Below, piece by piece: positions 41,379 to 49,747 of a DNA stretch of 64,000 nucleotides. Below the pieces are notes generated by a model that was not told where the DNA came from, did not search any database, and saw only the letters and a program-made list of their open reading frames with translations. Position 1 is the first letter of the stretch; each line of letters starts with the position of its first letter. The DNA is taken from positions 496,001 through 560,000 of the forward strand of contig NZ_JAJCVJ010000001.1 in the NCBI RefSeq assembly GCF_020567425.1. The letters run 5' to 3'. Made by a program: the position numbers and the translations under genes. Source of the stretch: Salinirubrum litoreum. Lineage in GTDB: Archaea; Halobacteriota; Halobacteria; Halobacteriales; Haloferacaceae.

Positions 41379-42857
41379 ATGGATCGGTCGGTCCTCCTCG
41401 TGGTGTTGGTCCTGATCGTCTCGGCGACGGTCGGAACGGCACTCCCCGCCACGGCGCTCAGCGACGCACCCGACCAACGCGTCGCCACCGCCGGCCCCGT
41501 CCCCGCCAGCAGCGACTCCGAGGGCCTCCGCGGTCCCGGACCGTTCGCCGACGCCGAGCAGTCCGACGGTGCCGGGCAGTTCGATCCCGCCGGACAGAAC
41601 GTGACGGCCGCAACCGCACTCCAGCAACAGGAGTTCGACCGGACGCAGTACATCATCACCGTCAGGGAAGATACGTCGGCCCGGTGGACGTTCCGGTTCG
41701 AGCGACCGCTGACGAACGAGACCGAGCGACAGGAGTTCCGGGCGTTCGCGGAGGAGTTCAACAGTACCGAGACGCAACTCTACACGAACTTCCAGCGTGA
41801 CGCGCGGGGGTTGGTCGCCGAGGGGGCGAACTTCACCGGGCGGGAGATGACGGCGAGCGACTTCAGTAGAGACGCCCGGATCGAGTCCGGTCTGAACACG
41901 GTCGGCGTCGTAGAGATGTCGTTCACGTGGAGTGCCTTCGCCGTCGAGGACGGCGACCGGGTCGTCGTCGGCGACGTGTTCGAGGACGGACTCTACATCT
42001 ATCGCGACCAGTCGCTGGTGATGCGCGCCGGTTCAGGGCTCGTCTTCGACTCGGTCACGCCGAACGGGACGCTCTCGAATCCCGACTCGGTGTCCGAGAG
42101 CGACTCGGTGACGTGGCAGGGCGAGAAGCAGTTCACCGACAACCGCCCGCAGGTCGCGTTCGTGCCCGCCTCGTCGGTGACGCCGACCGCGACACCGACC
42201 GCGACGCCGGGACCGGGCGACTCGCCGACGCAGACACCGGGGCCGGGTGACGGCCCGACGGACTCGGGTCTCCCGCTTCCGCTCGTGGTCGGTGTCCTCG
42301 CGCTCGTCGGTCTGCTGGTGGGCGGCATCTGGTATCGCCAGCGTGGCGGCGGTGGTCCCTCCGACTCCGGCGGTTCGCCCGGCGGTACCGGAGGCGGCAG
42401 TACCGGCAGTTCCACCGGCTCTGGCGGTTCCCGTAGTGGAATCGGTGACTCGGGTGGGGCGAGTGGCTCCGGTGCCGGCAGCGGCGCTGGCGCTGGTGGG
42501 ACCAGCGACGGCCAGACGACACACGGTGCCGCCGCAGGCGCGAGTGGCGCGGCCGGGGCGGGTGCGGTCGCCGGGGCCGACGACGACGAACCGATGCCGG
42601 AACCCTCGGTGCCGGACGAGGAACTGCTGGCCGACGACGACCGGGTCGTCCGGATGCTGAGACAACACGGCGGCCGGATGAAGCAGGTGAAGATCGTCGA
42701 CGAGACCGGGTGGTCGAAGTCGAAGGTCAGCATGCTCCTCTCGGACATGGAAGAAGAGGGTACCATCTCGAAGCTCCGAGTCGGTCGGGAGAACGTCATC
42801 TCGCTGGCCGGCCACGAACCGGAGGCCGCCGGGTCACCGTTCGACGACGAGGAGTAG
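41379..42857 (+). CDS. Membrane-anchored protein with C-terminal winged helix (DUF7345/DUF7343-type)
   Basis: The 492-residue protein has a signal/N-terminal hydrophobic stretch (about 4-27), an extracytoplasmic domain (about 80-260: 'TQYIITVREDTSARWTFRFERPL...'), a Pro/Thr stalk (TPTATPTATPGPG, about 273-290), one membrane helix (about 300-320), a Gly/Ser linker of about 90 residues and a winged helix at the end (about 420-480: 'RVVRMLRQHGGRMKQVKIVDETGWSKSKVSMLLSDMEEEGTISKLRVGRENVIS'). That arrangement puts a sensor outside and DNA-binding inside, like haloarchaeal membrane regulators. Targets and signal are unknown. Confidence 0.85.
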   Translation: MDRSVLLVVLVLIVSATVGTALPATALSDAPDQRVATAGPVPASSDSEGLRGPGPFADAEQSDGAGQFDPAGQNVTAATALQQQEFDRTQYIITVREDTSARWTFRFERPLTNETERQEFRAFAEEFNSTETQLYTNFQRDARGLVAEGANFTGREMTASDFSRDARIESGLNTVGVVEMSFTWSAFAVEDGDRVVVGDVFEDGLYIYRDQSLVMRAGSGLVFDSVTPNGTLSNPDSVSESDSVTWQGEKQFTDNRPQVAFVPASSVTPTATPTATPGPGDSPTQTPGPGDGPTDSGLPLPLVVGVLALVGLLVGGIWYRQRGGGGPSDSGGSPGGTGGGSTGSSTGSGGSRSGIGDSGGASGSGAGSGAGAGGTSDGQTTHGAAAGASGAAGAGAVAGADDDEPMPEPSVPDEELLADDDRVVRMLRQHGGRMKQVKIVDETGWSKSKVSMLLSDMEEEGTISKLRVGRENVISLAGHEPEAAGSPFDDEE

Positions 42858-42889
42858 ACGACTGGCCCCGACGACTGCTGCGCGTCGAC

Positions 42890-43372
42890 TCAGACCGACA
42901 GTTCGGTGCCACACTCGGGACACGCCAGTCGCATCTCCCCGTCGTCGCCGAACCCGACCGCGAGCGTCTCGCTGTCCCCACACTCGGCGCAGGCGGTCGG
43001 CACCCGCACGTCGGTAGAGGGAGTCGGCGCACCCAGCGCCAGCGCGGTGACGCGCTCGTCGGACTCGTTGCGACCCTGCTGGAACTCGCCTGCCGCGAAC
43101 CGGATCGCCTCCTGTGGCCCGACCTCGACCGTCTCGGACTCGGCGGTCGGGTCGCTCATCGTCTCGAAGGTGGCGGTGCCCTCCATCACGTAGAACACCT
43201 CCTCCTGGTCGTAGTGAGCGTGCATCCCGCCGGAGAAGGCGTCGCCCGGATCGAGCGCGTAGTAGTTGACGGCGAGGTCGTCGGCGTCGAGTGCGTCGGT
43301 GAGTCCGCGACGGTCCACGTCGCCGCCGGCGGGGTGGGACGATTCGAGGGACTCGATGGCAACTCGCTCCAT
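42890..43372 (-). CDS. Cupin-domain protein with C-terminal zinc ribbon
   Basis: The 160-residue protein has a cupin fold: 'LAVNYYALDPGDAFSGGMHAHYDQEEVFYVMEGTATFET' (about 31-69) with the H-x-H-x(5)-E metal set, then 'GPQEAIRFAAGEFQQGRNES', and a C-terminal four-Cys ribbon (CAEC...CPEC, about 123-158). Cupins bind metals or sugars; the ribbon may bind zinc or nucleic acid. The fusion of cupin and zinc ribbon is unusual but clear. Substrate unknown. It converges on the HTH membrane gene. Confidence 0.85.
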   Translation of the reverse strand: MERVAIESLESSHPAGGDVDRRGLTDALDADDLAVNYYALDPGDAFSGGMHAHYDQEEVFYVMEGTATFETMSDPTAESETVEVGPQEAIRFAAGEFQQGRNESDERVTALALGAPTPSTDVRVPTACAECGDSETLAVGFGDDGEMRLACPECGTELSV

Positions 43373-43546
43373 ACACTCGTCTCGGACGCCCGATGGAAAA
43401 CACTGGGGCAAGCGGTCGGGTCGGCCGGAACCCCGCAGTCGGTCGGTCGCCGAGTCGGAGAGTCGGAGACTGCACGGTCGCCGACCACCGCCGCGAGTGA
43501 CCGGTTCACGTGCGATTTCGCCACACGGCGGCCGGAAAGCGCAACT

Positions 43547-43554
43547 GTTTTATT
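43547..43554 (+). promoter_or_regulatory. TATA box of tRNA-Glu
   Basis: GTTTTATT lies 25-32 nt upstream of the tRNA 5' end at 43579, a canonical archaeal tRNA promoter position. Confidence 0.6.
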
Positions 43555-43578
43555 CCTCTCTGCGATACGTTAGGATGC

Positions 43579-43653
43579 GCTCTGGTGGTGTAGTCCGGCC
43601 AATCATATCACCCTCTCACGGTGATGACCAGGGTTCAAATCCCTGCCGGAGCA
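43579..43653 (+). tRNA. tRNA-Glu (anticodon CTC)
   Basis: The acceptor stem GCTCTGG (43579-43585) pairs with CCGGAGC (43646-43652, one G-U pair) and the discriminator is A (43653). The anticodon arm TCACC/GGTGA encloses the loop CTCTCAC with anticodon CTC, reading Glu GAG. The T arm GGG-TTCAAAT-CCC is canonical and the D arm has the archaeal GTGTAGTCCGGCCAA word. No intron and no encoded CCA. It is preceded by a TATA box and lies between the cupin and the lipoprotein gene. Confidence 0.97.
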
Positions 43654-43776
43654 TTCTCGCGTCTTCACCTCTTCTAGCCGTGTCTCCGGCCGTCTCGACG
43701 GCTCGCAGGCTCGAAGACACAAGCGAGATTTTGACTCTCAGTCGGGGTTAAGTTTCGAGCCGACGTTCTCACTTGT

Positions 43777-44448
43777 ATGTCCCCGACACGACGCGATCTG
43801 CTCCGAACTCTGGCCGTGGGCACGACTGCGGTCGTCGCCGGCTGTCTCTCGAACGGGAGTCCGGCCGGGTCGCCGACGAACTCGCCGACCGACACGCCGA
43901 CCGACGACCTCCCGACAGACGGGACCGACACCGACGACTCGGGAAGCACACGCCCGACCGGTACCGGCGGGCCCGGCGTGAGCATCGTCGGGACCGACGA
44001 GGCTCCGTCCCTCCCGATCCGACCCGACGTCGCGGTCGTCACCGAGGCCGCGACCGAGGAGACCCCGCCACAGCTTCGCGTGACCGTCACGAACGAAGCC
44101 GACGAGACGCTCAACATCGGCGAGGGTCGGGACGTAGTCTTCGCTTACGTCGAAGACGACGACGGGATGTTGATCCTGCTGCCCGCCGGCGAGGAGTATC
44201 CCGCCGAACCCGGCTGTTGGCGGCTCAGCGAGGGCATCGCCGTCACCGAGGAGTACCGGACGATCGAACTCGACCCCGGCGAGTCCACGTCACAACTGCT
44301 CGATCTGTACGCGCTACCCGGCGAGGACGCCTGTCTCCCGGTCGGGAACTTCCGGTTCACGGCGACCTACAGCGTCGCGCGAGGGCCGGACCGGATCGCG
44401 ACCGAAGGTGAATCGGCCGAGTGGGGCTTTAGTATCACGTTAGAGTGA
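43777..44448 (+). CDS. Tat lipoprotein with Ig-like domain, unknown
   Basis: The 223-residue protein has a twin-arginine start (SPTRRDLLRTLAVG), lipobox 'VAGC' with Cys near residue 23, a Thr/Pro/Asp linker (about 25-65) and a beta-rich domain (about 70-223) with 'QLRVTVTNEADETLNIGEGRDVVFAYVEDDDGMLILLP' and 'FRFTATYSVARG', which looks like an Ig/BsuPI-type fold. It should be anchored on the outer membrane face. Partner and role are unknown. Confidence 0.78.
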   Translation: MSPTRRDLLRTLAVGTTAVVAGCLSNGSPAGSPTNSPTDTPTDDLPTDGTDTDDSGSTRPTGTGGPGVSIVGTDEAPSLPIRPDVAVVTEAATEETPPQLRVTVTNEADETLNIGEGRDVVFAYVEDDDGMLILLPAGEEYPAEPGCWRLSEGIAVTEEYRTIELDPGESTSQLLDLYALPGEDACLPVGNFRFTATYSVARGPDRIATEGESAEWGFSITLE

Positions 44449-44512
44449 GTTAGCCTCGGTCACGAGAACTCCGAATACGGCCGTCTGTAGGGAGCATTGC
44501 GTTAACGACTGA

Positions 44513-44520
44513 ATACTTAT
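44513..44520 (+). promoter_or_regulatory. TATA box of the GT61-type gene
   Basis: ATACTTAT lies about 27-34 nt upstream of the ATG at 44547, a leaderless arrangement. Confidence 0.5.
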
Positions 44521-44546
44521 CCGCGTCTCACCGGTCGGCGGGGACG

Positions 44547-45761
44547 ATGCTCTCCACTGTCCGACAGTCCTTTCGTCAGCGAGGGTTGGTCGACGGAGTT
44601 CGCTGGAACCTCTGGAACGTGTTCAGAGGGAAGTACAAACCGCTCGCCGAGGGGACCGTTCAGTACGCGCCGTTTCTGTTCTTGGACACCGACGAACTGA
44701 AACAGCACTGCCGGCGACACGGCGAGTGCTGGTTCTACGGTGACGCCAAACGCTACACCTTCGACGCGCCTGACCACGCCCTCCCCGAGGTTCGTGCCCT
44801 CGACGGCGAGTACGTGATTCCACAGCCGTTCGTGGGTGTCGCGGAAGACGCGCGGCTGGTCGGACCCTATCCCTTTGCGCTCCTCGACGGCAAGATCAGC
44901 CTCGACGCCACGGTCACTGCCACCGTGACCGCACTGAACCTCTTCTACACCCTGCGAGACACGGTCGAGGACGGTCCCCGTGCGACGCTCGGCGGCGGCC
45001 GCCGTGAGTTCGACCGCGCCGTCCTGCTCTACAACTGCTGGAACAGCGGCTACTACCACTGGGTCACGGAGACACTCACACGGCTCGAAGGCGTGGAAGC
45101 CTACAGCGAACGAACCGGAGAGACACCCACCCTCGTCGTCGGTCCCGACTTCGGCGGCTTCCAGCGGGAGACGCTGGAACTGCTCGGATACGGTCCCGAG
45201 GACTGGGTGGAGTGGGACTGCGCGGTCGCCGACGTCGACGAACTCGTGATCCCTTCGGTACGGCGACAGATCAATCGGGGCGCGATCTCGCCGGTCGCGG
45301 TCGACTGGCTCCGTGAACGGATGCGGCCGGCGGTTCGGGAGCGCGTCGATCCGGACCAGTTCTCGGAACGCGTCTACATCTCACGGAACGACGCCACGCG
45401 CCGGAGCGTGAGCAACGAAGACGAACTGTTCGCCGAGTTGGAAGCACGCGGGTTCGAGCGGTACTGTCTCGCGGAGATGCCGACCGCAGAGACCATCGCG
45501 CTGATGATGCAAGCCGAGATCGTGGTCGGTCCTCACGGTGCGGGGTTGACGGACATCCTCTACGCCGACGACGCGGCGGTGATCGAACTCTGTCGGGGAG
45601 AAAAGCACAGCCGTGCCTACTACACCCTGTCGAGCCAGGTCGGTCTCCGGCATCGGAGTATCCCTGGAGAGATCGACGGTGCCGACATGCGTGCCGACGT
45701 GGACGCGGTCGTCGAAGCTGTCGAGACGGAACTCGATCAGGACCAACTCAAGGCGGCCTGA
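44547..45761 (+). CDS. Glycosyltransferase family 61 (DUF563) protein
   Basis: The 404-residue protein has the GT61 pattern: 'RAVLLYNCWNSGYYHWVTETLTRLEGVEAY' (about 152-181), 'PTLVVGPDFGGFQRETLELLGY' (about 190-211), 'ERVYISRNDATRRSVSNEDELFAELEARGF' (about 272-301) and 'IVVGPHGAGLTDILYADDAAVIEL' (about 325-348) with the donor-binding G-H-G-A. GT61 enzymes transfer xylose, GlcNAc or similar sugars in cell-surface glycan or glycoprotein synthesis. No membrane segment; cytosolic or peripheral. It converges on the sulfatase-fold gene, only 6 bp between stops, which suggests a shared glycan locus. Confidence 0.88.
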   Translation: MLSTVRQSFRQRGLVDGVRWNLWNVFRGKYKPLAEGTVQYAPFLFLDTDELKQHCRRHGECWFYGDAKRYTFDAPDHALPEVRALDGEYVIPQPFVGVAEDARLVGPYPFALLDGKISLDATVTATVTALNLFYTLRDTVEDGPRATLGGGRREFDRAVLLYNCWNSGYYHWVTETLTRLEGVEAYSERTGETPTLVVGPDFGGFQRETLELLGYGPEDWVEWDCAVADVDELVIPSVRRQINRGAISPVAVDWLRERMRPAVRERVDPDQFSERVYISRNDATRRSVSNEDELFAELEARGFERYCLAEMPTAETIALMMQAEIVVGPHGAGLTDILYADDAAVIELCRGEKHSRAYYTLSSQVGLRHRSIPGEIDGADMRADVDAVVEAVETELDQDQLKAA

Positions 45762-45767
45762 GAGGGC

Positions 45768-46988
45768 TCAGACGTAACCGAGGTCTTCGAGGTCGCGGCG
45801 AGTCTCCTCGTCGATGTCGGTCTTGCGGGCACTGACGTCACCGGATCGAACCGTCTCGATCAGCTCTGTCGCCTCCGAACGCGAGAACTCCGGCGTGCCG
45901 AAGGTTTGGGTCCGGGGTCCGTAGACACGTGCGCTCCGGACGAGGCGGCCAACGGGGTTCCGGTCGGCGTTGAACGCGGCGGTGTAGTTCGACCGGAGTG
46001 CCTCGTACCAGATCAGCGCGCTCCGGCGAACGGGACCGGTTTTTCCGACGACACGGCCGCCGGACAGACTCCAGACGCTCGGGGCGTCGTAGATCGGATC
46101 GAGCATCGATCCTCTGAACTTCGGGGTCGCCCGGACCAGCGCGTGCGTGTAGGTCAGGCGAGTACGTGGTAGATCGGAGAACAGCGAGACGCCGTCCATC
46201 GCCTCCGTCGGCAGACCGGTGTCGGTCGTGAGAGCGTCGGCGATCGTCGGGACGAAATCGACGTGCGAGACGTGTTTGGAGCGCCGTTCTCCCGCCGGTA
46301 GGCCCTCGTGAATGGCGACCGTCGGCACGTGGACGACTTCCGGCGCGACCGGCAGTTGGTGGCCGACGAAGCCGCCGTGCTCGCCGAGCAGTTCGCCGTG
46401 ATCGGAGGTGAACAGGACGAGCGTCTCGTCGAGCAGTCCACGGTCGTCGAGGACCGCCATCCGGTCGTGGAAGCGTTCGACGCTCGCCGCGACACCCTCG
46501 CGGTACCGCCGGCGGAGTTCGTCGGTGTCGCCGATACGCCCGAGGAGGTCGGCGGTCGTCCGTTCCATGTCGCCGGGATACGGCGTGTGGCCGCCGTGGT
46601 CGTGTTCGACGGCGACGAACGGCGGGTCGACCGACGACAGGTCGACCCTCGGCGGGTCGTCCAGCACGTTCCGGACGGAACTACCCTTCCAGACGAGTTC
46701 GTCGTAGCCCACCGAGAGACCGTTCGAGTCGCCGGTGTCGGCGTCGAACAGTGTCGGTACGTCCGGCGACAGCACCTCGTCGAACCAGTCGACACCGTGG
46801 TTCGGAGGGTAGAGGCCGGTGAGGATGGTCGGCATCGACTGCGGCGTACAGAGCGCGTTCGCCAGCGTCGGCACGGTGACGCCGAGGTCGGCGACCGACT
46901 CGGGGAGTTCGTCCCTGCGCAAGGCGTCACAGACGAAGACGTAGACGTTCTCGACGGAGCCTGCAGTCATCGGCGCGAGGACGGACAT
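45768..46988 (-). CDS. Sulfatase-fold / alkaline-phosphatase superfamily hydrolase
   Basis: The 406-residue protein has the superfamily metal sites 'VYVFVCDALRRDELPES' (about 15-31), 'VLFTSDHGELLGEHGGFVGHQLPV' (about 205-228) and 'KHVSHVDFVPTIADAL' (about 250-265). At the nucleophile the sequence is C47-T-P-Q-S, so the Arg of the sulfatase C-x-P-x-R motif is missing; a phosphoglycerol-transferase-like or other phosphodiester activity is possible. Start ATG 46988 is the second of three candidates (GTG 46994 and ATG 46970). It has no signal or membrane helix. It faces the GT61 gene tail to tail. Confidence 0.83.
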   Translation of the reverse strand: MSVLAPMTAGSVENVYVFVCDALRRDELPESVADLGVTVPTLANALCTPQSMPTILTGLYPPNHGVDWFDEVLSPDVPTLFDADTGDSNGLSVGYDELVWKGSSVRNVLDDPPRVDLSSVDPPFVAVEHDHGGHTPYPGDMERTTADLLGRIGDTDELRRRYREGVAASVERFHDRMAVLDDRGLLDETLVLFTSDHGELLGEHGGFVGHQLPVAPEVVHVPTVAIHEGLPAGERRSKHVSHVDFVPTIADALTTDTGLPTEAMDGVSLFSDLPRTRLTYTHALVRATPKFRGSMLDPIYDAPSVWSLSGGRVVGKTGPVRRSALIWYEALRSNYTAAFNADRNPVGRLVRSARVYGPRTQTFGTPEFSRSEATELIETVRSGDVSARKTDIDEETRRDLEDLGYV

Positions 46989-47034
46989 ATCCACACGGCT
47001 CTCGGCGACTACTTAGCTACTCACTCGGTACTTC

Positions 47035-47055
47035 GGTGTAAGGTCGTCTTACACC
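47035..47055. promoter_or_regulatory. 8-bp inverted repeat between the sulfatase-fold gene and the next gene
   Basis: GGTGTAAG-GTCGT-CTTACACC is a perfect 8-bp palindrome with a 5-nt centre, 47 bp upstream of the sulfatase-fold start and upstream of its AGCTAAGT-like TATA. It may be a repressor/activator site or an RNA hairpin. Nothing else is seen in the 220-bp gap. Confidence 0.45.
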
Positions 47056-47208
47056 CGGACGACTCGGGTTCGGACCTGTCGAGTGAGACAGCCGTCGAGA
47101 CGGCCGGAGAGAAGTCGGTCGAGCCTGTCGCAGTGCCAGACACAGACAGCGCGTCACGACGTCCCTCGCGGGACACGTTCAAGCCGTCTCGGCCCTACGG
47201 ACGACACG

Positions 47209-48078
47209 ATGTCACTCGCGCCAGTGCCGCCGACCGACGCCGTAGTCGCCGACCTCGCGAACCGGGGCTACCGACTGGACCACCCAGAGGGCTGGAACAC
47301 ACCCGCCGCGGTCGCCACACCCGAGGGAGAGACGACCCCGGTGACGACCGCGCCGGGCGAGACCACCGAGGCTCCCCTGGCGGTCGAACCACTCGCCTCG
47401 GCCGATCCGCTGACACTCGTGGCGCGACTGGCGGACGCGGCCGACGCTGGCCGGCGTGTGCTGTTCGTCGCCGATCCGGAGACCGCCAGCGAGGTAGTCG
47501 AGACGCTGGGCGACCCCTTCCTCCTCCGGGCCGACACCGACGCAGGCAGGCAGTTCTACACCATCCCGGATCGCATCCTGCTGACCGACGACAGCTACGC
47601 CTGTGTGCGCACCGACGCCGACCTCGCGTGGCGCGAGGAACGCTCCGACGAGGCCGCCGGACCCGAAGCCACCGCCCGGCTCGTCCTCGACGCGGGCGAA
47701 GAGACGGTCGCGGTGCTGGACTCGGTCGACGGGCTCACCTGCCCCGGACCGACTCCCGAGACCTTCCGGCATCGTTACAGGCGGGGCGACGACAAGCGCA
47801 TCCACGTCTTCGACCGCGACGGCCCCGTCGGTCGCTACGCCGGCATCTCGGCGATGAAGGCCAACGCCTACCGGCCAGTTCCCCTGCCGCTGGTGCCCGA
47901 ACACCATCTGCGCGAGAACCCACGCTTGGCCCGTGCGTGGAGTCTCGCGGTCGTGGACCCTGACGGCGAGTTCCTCGAACGTGGCGAATCCGAAGCCGGG
48001 GGACGCTATCTCGACGCCGACACTACCGAGGTCGCCACGACCGACGAGAGCGACGACACCAGCAACCGACCGGCCTGA
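47209..48078 (+). CDS. Conserved haloarchaeal protein of unknown function (289 aa)
   Basis: The 289-residue soluble acidic protein has no membrane segment. Visible features: 'DLANRGYRLDHPEGWNTPAAVATPEGETTPVTTAPG' at the N-terminus, a middle 'GRRVLFVADPETASEVVETLGDPFLLRADTDAGRQFYTIPDRILLTDDSYACVRTDADLAWREE' (about 80-145) and a C-terminal 'DDKRIHVFDRDGPVGRYAGISAMKANAYRPVPLPLVPEHHL'. I cannot assign it. It is followed after 2 bp by the CPCC gene on the same strand, so the pair is probably one operon. Confidence 0.75.
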   Translation: MSLAPVPPTDAVVADLANRGYRLDHPEGWNTPAAVATPEGETTPVTTAPGETTEAPLAVEPLASADPLTLVARLADAADAGRRVLFVADPETASEVVETLGDPFLLRADTDAGRQFYTIPDRILLTDDSYACVRTDADLAWREERSDEAAGPEATARLVLDAGEETVAVLDSVDGLTCPGPTPETFRHRYRRGDDKRIHVFDRDGPVGRYAGISAMKANAYRPVPLPLVPEHHLRENPRLARAWSLAVVDPDGEFLERGESEAGGRYLDADTTEVATTDESDDTSNRPA

Positions 48079-48080
48079 GG

Positions 48081-48386
48081 ATGCCCCGCGAGAACCCCGT
48101 CTCGCGCGAACGCGGTCACTGTCCCTGCTGTGGATACCGCACGCTCCCGCCCGGCAGTCCCGGTTCCTACGAGGTCTGTCCGGTCTGCTACTGGCTGGAC
48201 GACCTCCTCGGCTTTTACTACCCGGAGTCGCCGAACGACTACAACCACGTCTCGCTGGCGACCGCCCGCGAGAACGTCCGGGCGTACGGGGCGTGTTCTC
48301 CCGACGTGGTCGACCGGACTCGGGAGCCACGAGAGAACGAGGCACGCGACCCGAACTGGCCCTACGACGAACGCTCCCGCGATTGA
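48081..48386 (+). CDS. CPCC-family cysteine-rich protein (101 aa)
   Basis: The 101-residue protein has a CPCCGYRTLP motif near residues 14-23 and 'EVCPVCYWLDD' near 31-41, together a four-to-five-Cys zinc knuckle typical of CPCC proteins, followed by 'PNDYNHVSLATARENVRAYGACS'. The family is widespread and probably binds zinc; its job is unknown. It begins 2 bp after the previous gene, so translation may be coupled. Confidence 0.8.
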   Translation: MPRENPVSRERGHCPCCGYRTLPPGSPGSYEVCPVCYWLDDLLGFYYPESPNDYNHVSLATARENVRAYGACSPDVVDRTREPRENEARDPNWPYDERSRD

Positions 48387-48402
48387 CCGCGCCTGTGCCG
48401 AC

Positions 48403-49656
48403 CTACACCTCGACCGTCTCGCCGAACTCTGGCGCACTCGCCTCGTACCCGTCCGCCCGCAACTCCTCGGCGAACGCGCCGCACCGGTCACCGTGGTTCA
48501 CCAGCACCTCGCTCTCTCGGTAACTGTCGAGGAAGGCCAGTAGGCCCTCGCGGTCCGCGTGCGCCGAGAAGTCGTAGCTCTCGACCTGCGCCGAGACCGG
48601 CATCCGGCGACCGTCTATCTCCGCACTGCCGGTGTCCAGGAGGTCCCGGCCGGGCGTGCCCTCGACCTGGTAGCCAGTCATCGTGATCTTGTTCGTCGGT
48701 CGCCCGCGAATCTCCGGGATGTAGGTCATCGCGGGACCACCGGAGAGCATCCCGCTTGTCGTGACGATCACCGTGTTCTGATCGGCGATGCGCTTGCGCT
48801 GGCCGTCTCGCCCGGTGACGAACCGGGCGTTCGACTTCGCCCGGCGCAGGGCCTCTGGATCACGGACGTAGTCGGGGTAGTTCCGGAACAGGTTCGTCAC
48901 GCGCTTGCCCATCCCGTCCACGTAGCAGTCGATGTCGTGCGCCTCGCAGACGAGCATGACCTCCTGCGTCCGCCCGATGGCGAACGCCGGGACGACGACC
49001 GTGCCACCCTCCCAGACCGTGGTCCGGAGGCTCTCGGCGAACCGGCGTTCGATCTCTCTCCGGTCGTCGTGGAGCACGTCCGAGTAGGTCGATTCGCAGA
49101 TGACCACGTCCGCGTCGGGCCTGTCGGTCGTCCCCGACAGGAGTCGCTGGTCGTCGGTGTGGAAGTCGGCGGTGTACAGCAGGCGGGTGTCGCCGTCCGA
49201 CACGAGGACGTGCGCACTGCCGGGGATGTGGCCCGCCGGGTAGAACGTCACCTCGTACCCGGCCGCCTCGAACGTCTCGCGGTAGCCGTGTCGGACCGAC
49301 ACCTCCGACAGACGGCGGATCTCCTCCTCGGTGAACGGACAGTCGTAGCTCCCGCCGTGGAGTTTGAGGGTGTCACGGGCCAGCAGTCGCGTCAGTTCGG
49401 CAGTGGGCGGCGTCCAGTGGATCGGCGGCCGACGGTCGCCGGAGAGCAGAGAGGGGACCGCGCCGACGTGGTCGAGGTGGCCGTGGGAGACGACGACCGC
49501 GTCGGGGTCGACGCCGATCCCACCCCCGCCGGACAGCCCCGCCGGGAACTGCGGGCGCGTCCCGGTCAGCAGGCCGAAGTCCAAGAGCAGGGAGTCGTCC
49601 ACGGCGATGGCACTCCGCCCGACCTCGCCCGCCCCGCCGAGGAACTGAATCTCCAT
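48403..49656 (-). CDS. MBL-fold/beta-CASP ribonuclease, aCPSF2-like
   Basis: The 417-residue protein has the MBL motifs 'SHGHLDHVGAVPSLL' (about 58-72) and 'FYPAGHIPGSAHVLVS' (about 143-158), 'LLYTADFHTDDQ', and the beta-CASP blocks 'VVVPAFAIGRTQEVML' (about 225-240), 'VIVTTSGMLSGGPAMTYI' (about 314-331) and 'VNHGDRCGAFAEEL' at the C-terminus. It lacks the N-terminal KH domains of aCPSF1 and so matches aCPSF2, an RNA-processing ribonuclease of the CPSF/RNase J type. It converges on the CPCC gene. Confidence 0.88.
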   Translation of the reverse strand: MEIQFLGGAGEVGRSAIAVDDSLLLDFGLLTGTRPQFPAGLSGGGGIGVDPDAVVVSHGHLDHVGAVPSLLSGDRRPPIHWTPPTAELTRLLARDTLKLHGGSYDCPFTEEEIRRLSEVSVRHGYRETFEAAGYEVTFYPAGHIPGSAHVLVSDGDTRLLYTADFHTDDQRLLSGTTDRPDADVVICESTYSDVLHDDRREIERRFAESLRTTVWEGGTVVVPAFAIGRTQEVMLVCEAHDIDCYVDGMGKRVTNLFRNYPDYVRDPEALRRAKSNARFVTGRDGQRKRIADQNTVIVTTSGMLSGGPAMTYIPEIRGRPTNKITMTGYQVEGTPGRDLLDTGSAEIDGRRMPVSAQVESYDFSAHADREGLLAFLDSYRESEVLVNHGDRCGAFAEELRADGYEASAPEFGETVEV

Positions 49657-49747
49657 CGAGCAACGGTAGTGGGAGCGAGGGTTTGGATTCGTCGCTTTCG
49701 ACCGGATCGGCGGTGGCCGGCGACCACGACAAGCGGTCGGGTGTCTG

